From: Faecalicoccus sp.
GTDB taxonomy: Bacteria; Bacillota_I; Bacilli_A; Erysipelotrichales; Erysipelotrichaceae
NCBI GenBank assembly: GCA_017941505.1
Contig: JAGAWH010000194.1
Coordinates: 1-20,769, forward strand
Length of the DNA stretch: 20,769 nucleotides
Direction: 5' to 3'
The translations under genes were made by a program, and so were the position numbers. A model generated the notes under the pieces. The model was not told the DNA's origin. It ran no database searches and saw nothing but the letters and a program-made list of their open reading frames with translations. Positions 1 to 7,125 of the stretch are shown piece by piece (within the stretch, counting starts at the first letter, position 1; each line of letters opens with the position of its first letter).

Positions 1-10
1 AAAGAATATG

Positions 11-60
11 AGGCGGAAAATTTCATCCTGATGGATATACGATCGATGAAATTTCCGCCT
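11..60. terminator. Long imperfect inverted repeat, possible end of an upstream gene
   Basis: Bases 11-27 pair with 45-60 to give a 16-bp stem with one bulged A and a 17-base loop; the base of the stem is GC-rich (AGGCGG/CCGCCT). The bases that follow are only moderately T-rich (AAATTATTTT), so this is a weak intrinsic terminator at best. It may close a gene to the left of the window or be a structured repeat. Confidence 0.4.
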
Positions 61-124
61 AAATTATTTTGATAACGATACATCCACAACTATTTTGTGA
101 ACTATTTAACTTACAATTGCCCTG

Positions 125-153
125 GAATCTATATAGATTCTCTTTTTTTTCTT
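125..153 (+). terminator. Weak palindrome with long T-run upstream of glyS
   Basis: GAATCT at 125-130 and AGATTC at 135-140 form a 6-bp stem around the loop ATAT, followed by TCTTTTTTTTCTT. The stem is AT-rich but the T-run is long, which fits a terminator for transcription entering from the left. The T-run also covers the place where the -35 of the proposed glyS promoter would lie. Confidence 0.45.
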
Positions 154-160
154 CCAATTT

Positions 161-169
161 TGTGATAAT
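161..169 (+). promoter_or_regulatory. Candidate extended -10 promoter of glyS
   Basis: TGTGATAAT gives TG, one base, then GATAAT (5 of 6 to the consensus). The -35 position falls in a T-run with little match to TTGACA. Transcription would start near 176, just upstream of a small hairpin (CCTTTT at 184-189 with AAAAGG at 195-200), leaving a leader of about 54 bases. No T-box elements are present in this leader. Confidence 0.4.
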
Positions 170-229
170 ATGATTTCATCTATCCTTTTGCGAAAAAAGG
201 GTATTTTATAATGTTAGGAGAGGGTAATT

Positions 230-1612
230 ATGAGCGCTAAAAACTTTAATGAAGTAGTAAATCATATGAAGACCTCAGGCTTTGTATATCAAGGTTCTGA
301 GATTTACGGAGGACTTGCCAATACATGGGATTTCGGTCCGTTAGGTATCGAACTTAAAAATAACATCAAAAACGCATGGTGGAAACGCTTTATTCAGGAA
401 GATCCGAATAACGTAGGAATTCAATCCGCCATCTTAATGAATCCAAATGTTTGGGTTGCATCCGGCCATGTAGGCGGTTTCTCTGACCCGTTGATGGATT
501 GTAAGGAATGTAAATCCCGTTTCCGTGCTGACCAGCTGATTGAAGAAGCTACCAATAACGAAGTATCTCCAAATGGCTGGACCAATGAACAGATGCAGCT
601 TTATATCCGTGAACACGATATCGCATGCCCGAAATGCGGTGCTAAAAACTTTACGGATATCCGTCAGTTTAACTTGATGTTTAAGACATTCCAGGGTGTT
701 TTGGAAGATGCGAAAAGCACAATCTATCTGCGCCCGGAAACGGCTCAGGGTATTTTCGTAAACTTTAAAAATGTACAGCGTACCATGCGCAAAAAATTGC
801 CGTTTGGAATCGGACAGATTGGTAAATCTTTCCGAAATGAAATCACACCGGGTAACTTTATTTTCCGTACACGTGAATTTGAACAGATGGAACTGGAGTT
901 CTTCTGTAAGCCTGGTACTGATTTAGATTGGTTTAAATACTATTGCGATGCATGTGTAAACTTCTTAAAGGATCTTGGAATTCCGGAAGATTCCATCCGT
1001 TTAAGAGAGCATGCCAAAGAAGAATTAGCCCATTATTCCAATGGAACAAGCGATATCGAATATAACTTCGCCGATCCAATCGGATGGGGTGAATTATGGG
1101 GTATTGCCGACCGTACCGACTTTGACTTAGGTGCCCATCAAAATATGTCCAAGCAGTCTTTGGAATACTTTGACCAGGCATCCGGAGAAAAATATATTCC
1201 GTACGTTATTGAACCATCTGTTGGAGTAGAGCGTATGTTATTGGCATTGATGTGTGAAGCATATCATGTTGAACAACTTGAAAAAGAAGAGCGTGTTGTC
1301 TTAAAGCTGCACCCATATTTAGCACCTTATAAGGCTGCGGTACTTCCGTTATCTAAGAAATTAAGTGATTCTGCATCTGAAATTTATGCAGATCTTTCTA
1401 AGCATTTCTCCTGTGTCTTTGATGATGCGCAAAGTATCGGTAAACGCTACCGCCGTCAAGATTCCATCGGTACTCCATTCTGTATTACCGTTGATTTCGA
1501 TACTGAAAATGATGGCTGTGTAACCGTACGTAACCGTGACACCATGGAACAGGAAAGAGTTGCCGTTAAAGATTTAAAAGAATATATCGAAACTAGAGTT
1601 GAATTTATATAG
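230..1612 (+). CDS. glyS: Glycine--tRNA ligase, single-chain (eukaryote/archaeal-like) type
   Basis: Cytosolic class II aminoacyl-tRNA synthetase that charges tRNA-Gly; this is the homodimeric single-polypeptide form, not the alpha2-beta2 GlyQ/GlyS form. At 460 residues it has the normal length. The N-terminus has the typical [20 protein letters not shown] block (residues 16-35). C91, C94, C133 and C136 look like a zinc-site pair (CKEC and CPKC). Motif 2 is FRNEITPGN...FRTREF (201-217) and motif 3 contains GVERM (332-336). The C-terminal 100 residues form the anticodon-binding domain. The ATG at 230 follows AGGAGAGG (216-223) at good spacing. The stop codon overlaps the ribosome site of dnaG, so the two genes are probably co-transcribed and translationally coupled. 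Unlike leuS in this window, it has no T-box leader. Confidence 0.97.
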   Translation: MSAKNFNEVVNHMKTSGFVYQGSEIYGGLANTWDFGPLGIELKNNIKNAWWKRFIQEDPNNVGIQSAILMNPNVWVASGHVGGFSDPLMDCKECKSRFRADQLIEEATNNEVSPNGWTNEQMQLYIREHDIACPKCGAKNFTDIRQFNLMFKTFQGVLEDAKSTIYLRPETAQGIFVNFKNVQRTMRKKLPFGIGQIGKSFRNEITPGNFIFRTREFEQMELEFFCKPGTDLDWFKYYCDACVNFLKDLGIPEDSIRLREHAKEELAHYSNGTSDIEYNFADPIGWGELWGIADRTDFDLGAHQNMSKQSLEYFDQASGEKYIPYVIEPSVGVERMLLALMCEAYHVEQLEKEERVVLKLHPYLAPYKAAVLPLSKKLSDSASEIYADLSKHFSCVFDDAQSIGKRYRRQDSIGTPFCITVDFDTENDGCVTVRNRDTMEQERVAVKDLKEYIETRVEFI

Positions 1613-1622
1613 GAGTGTTTAA

Positions 1623-3374
1623 GTGAGCTGGATCAAAGAAGAGGATTTAAAAGCGATTCGCCAGCAGGCGGATATTGTAGATGTTATATCGCATTATCTA
1701 TCTGTCACTAAGAAAGGCAGAAACTATGCAGCAATCTGTCCTTTTCATGATGACCATGATCCAAGTCTTTCTATATCCAGCTCAAAACAGATTTTTAAAT
1801 GTTTTGTGTGCGGAGCCGGAGGGGATGTTTTTGGCTTTGTTCGCAGGATAGAAAACTTATCATATCCGGAAGCCGTCTCTAAGGTAGCCGATATCATCGG
1901 ATATCATCTGGAACTAAATCCAATCGTAATTCCGGTTCGTAAAGATGAGCATCAATCATTACATGATCTGCTGCAGGAATATATTCGTTTCTGCGCCTAT
2001 GAACTTGTCAGTGTAGATGGTATTAAAGCCAATGAATATTTGACAAACCGCAGTGTAAACGAAGATATTATCAACCGTTTTGAGATTGGCTATGCGCCTG
2101 GCAATGCCCAGACATTGAAATTTTTTAATTCAAAAAAATTCCGAACGGAAGATTTAATTGCCAGCGGTGTTGTAAATGAATATGAAGGGAATATTTCCGC
2201 ATCTTTTACAGACCGAATCATGATTCCTATTCATGATTCCAACGGTAAGCCGGTTGGTTTTACGGCTCGAAGACTGACAAACGATGCCAATGTCCCTAAA
2301 TACATCAATACCTCGCAAACTGAGATATATGAAAAAGGGAATTTAGTTTTCAACTTTCATCGAGCTAAGAACTTTGCCCGCAAGAATAACCGCCTGATCC
2401 TTGTAGAAGGAGCAATGGATGTTATCGCCTTTGAAAAGGCGGATATTCATGAAAGCGTGGCCTGCCTGGGTACCGCGTGTACACAAACGCAATTATCTTT
2501 GTTACGATCTCTTCGTGTTCCGGTTTTAGTCTGCTACGACGGGGACAGGGCAGGAAGAGAAGCTACTTATAAATTCGGCAAAATGGCTGTAAATCAGGGA
2601 ATTGATATACAGATTGTTAAAAACAGCTCTTCAATGGATCCTGATGAAATCTTTGCCTCACAGGGTAAAGAAGGCTTGGAAACATTAGTACGCAAAACGT
2701 CTTCCTTTACGGAATTTCTGATAGAATTTCTTCCCAAAAAATATAATTTAGAAAATTATGAAGAAAAGAAGCAATTCGTCGAAGAAATTCGTGAGGTGAT
2801 CAATCAAAGTGATTCAGCCTTTGAAAAAGCGAATCATTTTGCGCAGATCAAGGCATTAACCGGATATGATTTGAGTCTGGATACCCCTAAGAAGGTATCC
2901 CCTAAAACAAAACGTGTGGTTCCTGTATATATGCAGGCGCCGCCAAATGGCCGCTTTCAAGCGGAAAAGGTATGCTTACAATTGATTTTATTATCAAAAG
3001 AAGCATCCAATCGATTTAAAGATGAGATCGGTTTTTTCAAGGATAATCTTTGTAATGAACTGGCACTATATATATTTGATATGTACCGTTCATCATCAAA
3101 AATTGATCCGGATCGACTGATCGCAAGAATAGATGAGGAAGAGGTAAGGAATTTTTACATTCGACTTCAAAATGACAATGATATTAAAGAATTTAATGAA
3201 GAACTCTTTGTAGACAGTATGTTAAAAATCAAAGAATGTTCTCTTCAGGAGCAGATTGACCTAATCAACCAAAAAATCAACGCATTGGAAAGTCCGAAAG
3301 AAAAAATTGAACTTGCTTCGCAGAAACAAAACTTGATAGTGCAGAAAAATGCACTAAGAAGAAAGGAAGGATGA
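1623..3374 (+). CDS. dnaG: DNA primase
   Basis: Synthesises RNA primers for lagging-strand replication at the fork, with the replicative helicase. The N-terminal CHC2 zinc finger uses C39, H42, C60 and C63 (CPFH and CFVC). The catalytic core follows, with a TOPRIM fold: VEGAMD (261-266; E262) and YDGDRAG (305-311; D306 and D308) are the metal-binding acids. The C-terminal part beyond about residue 440 is the less conserved helicase-interacting region. At 583 residues it is slightly short but within the family range. Translation starts at GTG 1623, 7 bases after AGGAG (1611-1615), which itself overlaps the glyS stop codon. It lies between glyS and sigA, the classical macromolecular-synthesis arrangement seen in Firmicutes. 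Confidence 0.97.
   Translation: MSWIKEEDLKAIRQQADIVDVISHYLSVTKKGRNYAAICPFHDDHDPSLSISSSKQIFKCFVCGAGGDVFGFVRRIENLSYPEAVSKVADIIGYHLELNPIVIPVRKDEHQSLHDLLQEYIRFCAYELVSVDGIKANEYLTNRSVNEDIINRFEIGYAPGNAQTLKFFNSKKFRTEDLIASGVVNEYEGNISASFTDRIMIPIHDSNGKPVGFTARRLTNDANVPKYINTSQTEIYEKGNLVFNFHRAKNFARKNNRLILVEGAMDVIAFEKADIHESVACLGTACTQTQLSLLRSLRVPVLVCYDGDRAGREATYKFGKMAVNQGIDIQIVKNSSSMDPDEIFASQGKEGLETLVRKTSSFTEFLIEFLPKKYNLENYEEKKQFVEEIREVINQSDSAFEKANHFAQIKALTGYDLSLDTPKKVSPKTKRVVPVYMQAPPNGRFQAEKVCLQLILLSKEASNRFKDEIGFFKDNLCNELALYIFDMYRSSSKIDPDRLIARIDEEEVRNFYIRLQNDNDIKEFNEELFVDSMLKIKECSLQEQIDLINQKINALESPKEKIELASQKQNLIVQKNALRRKEG
3362..3370 (+). promoter_or_regulatory. Ribosome binding site of sigA within the end of dnaG
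   Basis: AAAGGAAGG sits 8 bases before the ATG at 3379 and decides this start over the out-of-frame ATG at 3371 and GTATGG context. Because it is still inside the dnaG reading frame, SigA synthesis is probably coupled to translation of dnaG. Confidence 0.7.
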
Positions 3375-3378
3375 TGGT

Positions 3379-4680
3379 ATGGCTAGTGTAAGTGATGATT
3401 TATCAAAAAAGAAATTTAGCAGCATCGATGAGGCAAAGGAGTACCTGTTGAGTATTCAGGATTCTGATGCACAGATCAACCAGAATTCGTTTATGGATTC
3501 CATCTCTAAATTAGAGTTGTCCGATGATGAACTGGATGATTTGTATTCATGGTGCGACGAGCACGACATTTCGTTCCTTGAAGATGATGAAGATTTTGAA
3601 TTAGATGAAGCTGAGGACATCGATGATGATCTGGATTCCAATGTAGATGATCAACCAGATGAAGATGATCTTGCCTTAGAAGACGAGATTAACCAGCTGG
3701 AGCAGACGTTTGCGAACGCATCTCATGCCAAGATCAATGATCCGGTAAAGATGTATCTAAAAGAAATCGGACAAATTCCTTTGTTGGATCCTAAAGAGGA
3801 GCCAATTATTGCGAAGAAGATTCAAGATGGCGAAAACGCCAAAGAAATCTTGAAAACATTGGATGAAGGCTTAACAGGCGAAGAACTTCATAATTTATCC
3901 GATGAAGAAATCGAATATCGTAAGAGTCTGCAGGAAACCGTTCGTATCGGCGATGAAGCCAAACAGACATTGATTTCTTCCAACCTTAGATTGGTTGTAT
4001 CCATTGCGAAAAAATATGTCGGACGCGGCATGTTGTTCTTAGATTTGATTCAGGAAGGCAACTGCGGTTTAATCAAAGCCGTAGAGAAATTTGACTACAC
4101 CAAAGGATTTAAATTCTCTACTTACGCAACATGGTGGATTCGTCAATCGATTACACGTGCCATTGCTGACCAGGCCCGTACAATTCGTATTCCGGTGCAC
4201 ATGGTAGAAACCATCAACAAATTGACCCGCATTCAGCGTCAATTGGTACAGGATTTAGGAAGAGATCCTCTTCCTGAGGAAATTGCCGAAAAGATGGAAA
4301 ATATCACTGCGGAAAAGGTACGCGAAATTCAAAAGATCGCATTGGATCCTGTATCATTAGAAACACCGATTGGTGAAGAAGACGATTCTCATTTAGGTGA
4401 TTTTATCGAAGATAAGGAAACATTATCTCCGGATGATTATACAAACAACCAGTTGTTAAAGGATGAAATCAATGCGGTATTGCAGGGCTTAACGGAAAGA
4501 GAAGAAAAAGTTCTCCGTTTGCGTTTTGGACTTATGGATGGAAGAACCCGAACTTTGGAAGAAGTGGGAAAAGAATTTAACGTTACTCGTGAGCGTATTC
4601 GTCAAATTGAAGCCAAGGCTTTACGTAAATTAAAACATCCAAACCGCTCTAAGCGATTAAAAGATTTTGTGAAGTCTTAA
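3379..4680 (+). CDS. sigA: Primary RNA polymerase sigma factor SigA (RpoD)
   Basis: Housekeeping sigma-70 factor directing RNA polymerase to most promoters; 433 residues. After a short region 1.1-like segment comes a very acidic stretch (about 50-105, rich in D and E). Region 1.2 starts at [16 protein letters not shown] (121-136). Region 2 spans about 195-270, with the core-binding helix [10 protein letters not shown] (221-230) and the melting/-10 recognition helix [13 protein letters not shown] (244-256). Region 3 covers about 270-350. Region 4 has the helix-turn-helix [20 protein letters not shown] (393-412) that reads the -35. The ATG at 3379 lies 5 bases after the dnaG stop, with AAAGGAAGG (3362-3370) inside the end of dnaG as ribosome site. 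It is probably the last gene of a glyS-dnaG-sigA operon. Confidence 0.98.
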   Translation: MASVSDDLSKKKFSSIDEAKEYLLSIQDSDAQINQNSFMDSISKLELSDDELDDLYSWCDEHDISFLEDDEDFELDEAEDIDDDLDSNVDDQPDEDDLALEDEINQLEQTFANASHAKINDPVKMYLKEIGQIPLLDPKEEPIIAKKIQDGENAKEILKTLDEGLTGEELHNLSDEEIEYRKSLQETVRIGDEAKQTLISSNLRLVVSIAKKYVGRGMLFLDLIQEGNCGLIKAVEKFDYTKGFKFSTYATWWIRQSITRAIADQARTIRIPVHMVETINKLTRIQRQLVQDLGRDPLPEEIAEKMENITAEKVREIQKIALDPVSLETPIGEEDDSHLGDFIEDKETLSPDDYTNNQLLKDEINAVLQGLTEREEKVLRLRFGLMDGRTRTLEEVGKEFNVTRERIRQIEAKALRKLKHPNRSKRLKDFVKS

Positions 4681-4702
4681 TATCGTTCTAAAATGTTTAT
4701 GT

Positions 4703-4729
4703 AGGTGCAGGCCATATGGTCCTGCACCT
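4703..4729 (+). other. Perfect 9-bp hairpin after sigA without a T-run
   Basis: AGGTGCAGG (4703-4711) pairs perfectly with CCTGCACCT (4721-4729); the 9-base loop contains the palindrome CCATATGG. It lies 22 bases after the sigA stop, where a terminator is expected, but TTAAAATTCTAC follows instead of a T-run. It may be a 3'-end stabilising hairpin, a factor-assisted terminator, or a protein-binding site. Confidence 0.5.
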
Positions 4730-4830
4730 TAAAATTCTACTGATTTCTTATTAATATAGTATAGATCATAGATGTAAATCTATTATTTGCAGGAAGATAA
4801 AACCCGTACATGGAAAGGATGTTTAGTATC

Positions 4831-5493
4831 ATGATACCCGTTTCAACTCGCTTACAGAAAATTCAATCTCTTGTATCCGGAACTGTTTTGGCGGATATCG
4901 GCTGTGATCATGCCTATATAGCGATTAATTCAATCTTATCCGGAAAAGTTAATAAGGCATATGCCTGTGATATTGCCGAAGGTCCTTTAAACAATGCCCG
5001 TACCATGGTCCATAAAGCGGGAGTGCAGGATAAAGTGATCCTTCGTCTTCAAAACGGAATTGAAAATCTTCCGGAAGATGTTGACTGCATCGTAATTGCC
5101 GGTATGGGAGCTTTGACAGTGATGAATATTTTGGAAAACGGTCATTTCTATCTGCCTAAAGATTGTTCTTTGATCTTATCGGTTCATAAAGATGCAGATA
5201 AGTTGCGTTTGTATCTTTCTGAAAACGGATATTCTATTGAAAAGGAATATGTCGTAAAGGATGATGGTCATTACTATCCGATTGTATGCTGCAGATATAC
5301 TACTGCTGATCAAAAACTGGATGAATCCGAAATCCTATATGGAAAAAATGTGGTGAAGGATGATGATTATCAATCCTTTATCCATCATGAAAAGACAAAA
5401 TGGGAAGCCATTCTTTCCCGTATGCCGGATACAAAAGGTGATTCGATTCGTAATCGGTTACTGATACTGGAACAAATTGAGCACGCATCATAA
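4831..5493 (+). CDS. trmK: tRNA (adenine-N1)-methyltransferase, m1A22 type
   Basis: SAM-dependent methyltransferase that modifies adenine 22 in the D-loop of bacterial tRNAs. The 220-residue frame begins MIPVSTRLQKIQSLV, like the family. It has SAM motif I ADIGCDHAY (21-29), an acidic strand-2 end at ACDIAEGPL (45-53) and the catalytic-region block IAGMGA (89-94). The start is set at ATG 4831 because GGAAAGGA (4812-4819) precedes it as ribosome site and the protein then aligns from its first residues; ATGs at 4810 and 4819 lie in or at the edge of that site and would add 7 or 4 atypical residues. The gene follows sigA, as in B. subtilis (yqfN). A hairpin at its stop codon ends the unit. Function rests on family motifs and synteny. 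Confidence 0.9.
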   Translation: MIPVSTRLQKIQSLVSGTVLADIGCDHAYIAINSILSGKVNKAYACDIAEGPLNNARTMVHKAGVQDKVILRLQNGIENLPEDVDCIVIAGMGALTVMNILENGHFYLPKDCSLILSVHKDADKLRLYLSENGYSIEKEYVVKDDGHYYPIVCCRYTTADQKLDESEILYGKNVVKDDDYQSFIHHEKTKWEAILSRMPDTKGDSIRNRLLILEQIEHAS

Positions 5494-5505
5494 GATGCGT
5501 ATTTT
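5483..5505 (+). terminator. Intrinsic terminator of trmK, spanning its stop codon
   Basis: ACGCATC (5483-5489) pairs with GATGCGT (5494-5500) around a 4-base loop, ATAA, that contains most of the TAA stop; ATTTTTCATTTT follows. This separates trmK from the sigma-like gene downstream. Confidence 0.75.
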
Positions 5506-5607
5506 TCATTTTGTCGGTTGGGAATACACTTTCATAAATATGTATCTTTAAAAAATCAAAATTTTGCGATATATATTGAGTATACATACAACAGAAAGGA
5601 TGATTTT

Positions 5608-6093
5608 ATGACAAATCAAATAAATCCGAATGGAAAAAAAGATCTTGCCGATAAGATTTACGAAATTCCTTTGGAAGAATATCTAGAGGCAGTACATCAG
5701 ATTCCGGATGTCACTGATCAAGAGGTAATGGATTATTATAAACAGATTGTAGAAGGACAAAATGCCAGAGAGCAGCTATCTCAAAATGGGAATACTATAG
5801 ATGAACCATCCCGCACGCAGCTGGAACAAACCGTTCAGAGCGCCAATCAGGCGAAAGAGAATTTGTTTGGATCTAAGCTGGGTCTGGTTGCCGATATCGC
5901 AAAGAAATTTGTCGGTAAGGGAACATCTGTGCAGAGTTTAATACATGAAGGAAATCAGGGTGTGGCGAAAGCTGTCGAAAATCTTGTGGTAAATAATCCG
6001 GAGAAATTCAATAGATTGGTTCCTGAGTGGATTACCGAACGGATGGAGAGAGCTGTTAAAACAGATAAAAAAGAAGAATCCGAAGAAGAATAA
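5608..6093 (+). CDS. Orphan sigma-70-like protein: diverged regions 1.2-2.4 only, no region 3 or 4
   Basis: A 161-residue protein starting at ATG 5608 after AGAAAGGATG (5593-5602). Residues 20-57 resemble SigA region 1.2 (both contain YL..., QIP and a G-N/Q-A-x-E run). Residues 83-150 align without a gap to SigA 195-262. Over the first 45 positions, 23 are identical, including IAKK-V-G-G and LI-EGN-G--KAVE. Further on, identity falls: the SigA -10/melting segment STYATWW becomes NRLVPEW, keeping only the last W. There is no region 3 or 4 and the C-terminus is charged (KKEESEEE), so it cannot be a normal sigma factor. It could bind core RNA polymerase as a decoy or co-sigma, or be a surviving fragment of a duplicated gene. 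The frame is intact, its neighbours are bounded by terminators on both sides, and no clear promoter is visible in 5506-5607. Homology is well supported; function is unknown. Confidence 0.8.
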   Translation: MTNQINPNGKKDLADKIYEIPLEEYLEAVHQIPDVTDQEVMDYYKQIVEGQNAREQLSQNGNTIDEPSRTQLEQTVQSANQAKENLFGSKLGLVADIAKKFVGKGTSVQSLIHEGNQGVAKAVENLVVNNPEKFNRLVPEWITERMERAVKTDKKEESEEE

Positions 6094-6097
6094 AAAC

Positions 6098-6136
6098 AAC
6101 ACGCATTACAGGATATCCTGGATGCGTGTTTCTGTT
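6098..6136. terminator. Bidirectional terminator between the sigma-like gene and ispH
   Basis: AACACGCAT (6098-6106) pairs with ATGCGTGTT (6122-6130); the palindrome CAGGATATCCTG (6109-6120) fills the loop and can extend the structure. TCTGTTTTTG follows on + and GTTGTTTTTA on -. Most of the hairpin is inside the last codons of ispH. Confidence 0.75.
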
Positions 6137-7008
6137 TTTGTTCCGGTTTCTAAATATTCAATCACCTGATCGGTGAGGTAGGTTGGTGTGCTGGCTCCGC
6201 TGGTAAGGGCAATAGTATGTACATGATTTAAATCTTCCGGGTTTAATTCATGGACATCGTTGATACGCAGCACCTGTGAAATGCCGGCTTCTTTTCCGAT
6301 ATCCGCCAATTTGGCCGTGTTATTGGAAGAAGGGTCTCCCACTACGATAAGTACATCAACATTCTTATCCTTTAAATCAAGGACAGCCTGCTGGCGAATG
6401 CGGGTCGCATTGCAGATTTCATCATGGATCAGCGCATTTGGATACATCGCTTTAATCGCATCAAAGAGCTGCTGAAGATCCATGATTGACATCGTTGTCT
6501 GATTGGTCACAAAAATAGGACCATCGATATTTTTAGGAATATCATTTTCTTTTTCAATTAAATAGATATCTTTATTTTGGAAACATACGGATTCCGCTTC
6601 CGGATGACCTTTTTTACCGATATAGAAAATCGTATATCCTTCTTTGAGCTTATCATTTACTACTTTTTGTGTTTGAAGTACAAAAGGACACGAAGCATCT
6701 ACATATTTTAAATTCTTGGATTTTGCCTTTTCGATGACAGAAGGATGGATTCCATGGGCAGTAAAGACGACAATACCTTCATTTATCGTATCGAGAAGAT
6801 CATACCGGCTCACACCTTTGGCGTCGATTGTATTGATATCATAGAACTCAAGGGCTTTTGTCACATAGGTATTGTGAACAAGATTTCCAAGTATGGTAAT
6901 TATTTCATCCGGATTCTCTTCACGGATTTTTTTAACAGTGCGGATGGCGCGAAGCACACCGCCGCAATATCCCTGCGGATTGACTTTGATTATTTCATAA
7001 CGATTCAT
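6106..7008 (-). CDS. ispH: 4-hydroxy-3-methylbut-2-enyl diphosphate reductase (IspH/LytB)
   Basis: Final step of the MEP isoprenoid pathway: reduces HMBPP to IPP and DMAPP with an oxygen-sensitive iron-sulfur cluster. At 300 residues it has the family length. The three cluster cysteines are C15 (GYCGG), C107 (ASCPF) and C199 (EICNAT). Substrate pocket residues are visible: H45 (LVHN), H85 (TAHG), H135 and E137 (KGHPE), T172 (NQTT), and the SSNN (227-230) and ASTP (272-275) blocks. The start is the ATG at 7008, 14 residues before C15 as expected. No Shine-Dalgarno sequence precedes it; instead a promoter ends 6 bases before the ATG, implying a leaderless mRNA. It is convergent with the sigma-like gene and divergent from cshB. 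The upstream enzyme of the pathway, IspG, lies about 2.3 kb away on the same strand. Confidence 0.97.
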   Translation of the reverse strand: MNRYEIIKVNPQGYCGGVLRAIRTVKKIREENPDEIITILGNLVHNTYVTKALEFYDINTIDAKGVSRYDLLDTINEGIVVFTAHGIHPSVIEKAKSKNLKYVDASCPFVLQTQKVVNDKLKEGYTIFYIGKKGHPEAESVCFQNKDIYLIEKENDIPKNIDGPIFVTNQTTMSIMDLQQLFDAIKAMYPNALIHDEICNATRIRQQAVLDLKDKNVDVLIVVGDPSSNNTAKLADIGKEAGISQVLRINDVHELNPEDLNHVHTIALTSGASTPTYLTDQVIEYLETGTKTETRIQDIL

Positions 7009-7014
7009 GGTTTC

Positions 7015-7042
7015 ATTATCCCAAACCTGGAAAAAAAGTCAA
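7015..7042 (-). promoter_or_regulatory. Promoter of ispH, placed for a leaderless transcript
   Basis: Read on the - strand, TTGACT (7042-7037), a 16-base spacer and GATAAT (7020-7015) match 5 of 6 bases at each hexamer. The six bases GAAACC separate the -10 from the ATG, so +1 would be the A of the start codon (7008). No ribosome site exists between. Confidence 0.7.
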
Positions 7043-7053
7043 TTTCAACAAAC

Positions 7054-7082
7054 TTGTTTTAAAAAAATAGATGTGTTAAACT
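7054..7082 (+). promoter_or_regulatory. Extended -10 promoter of cshB-nfo
   Basis: TTGTTT (7054-7059), 17 bases, then TAAACT (7077-7082) with TG at 7074-7075 making an extended -10. It is back to back with the ispH promoter; the two -35 elements are 11 bases apart. Transcription would start near 7089, leaving a leader of about 37 bases. Confidence 0.6.
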
Positions 7083-7125
7083 CGTTAAGACACAGAATGA
7101 ATGTGAATTAGAAAGGATGGTATTT

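Noticed and set aside
207..212. TATAAT at 207-212 as the glyS -10
   Set aside because: Transcription would begin near 219, inside the ribosome site. TTGCGA upstream gives a spacer of only about 13-14 bases.
230..1612. T-box regulation of glyS
   Set aside because: The leader upstream of 230 has no AGTA, AGAGA, GGTGGTACCGCG or competing terminator elements.
4810..4830. ATG 4810 as the trmK start
   Set aside because: It would consume the ribosome site GGAAAGGA and add seven residues not expected at the N-terminus of the family.
5518..5607. N-terminal extension of the sigma-like protein to ATG/TTG 5518 (30 extra residues)
   Set aside because: The extension has no ribosome site and a composition unlike the rest. 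ATG 5608 has AGAAAGGATG at the right distance.
7117..7125. ATG 7117 as the cshB start
   Set aside because: This ATG is part of the ribosome site AGAAAGGATGG; ATG 7126 has good spacing to it.
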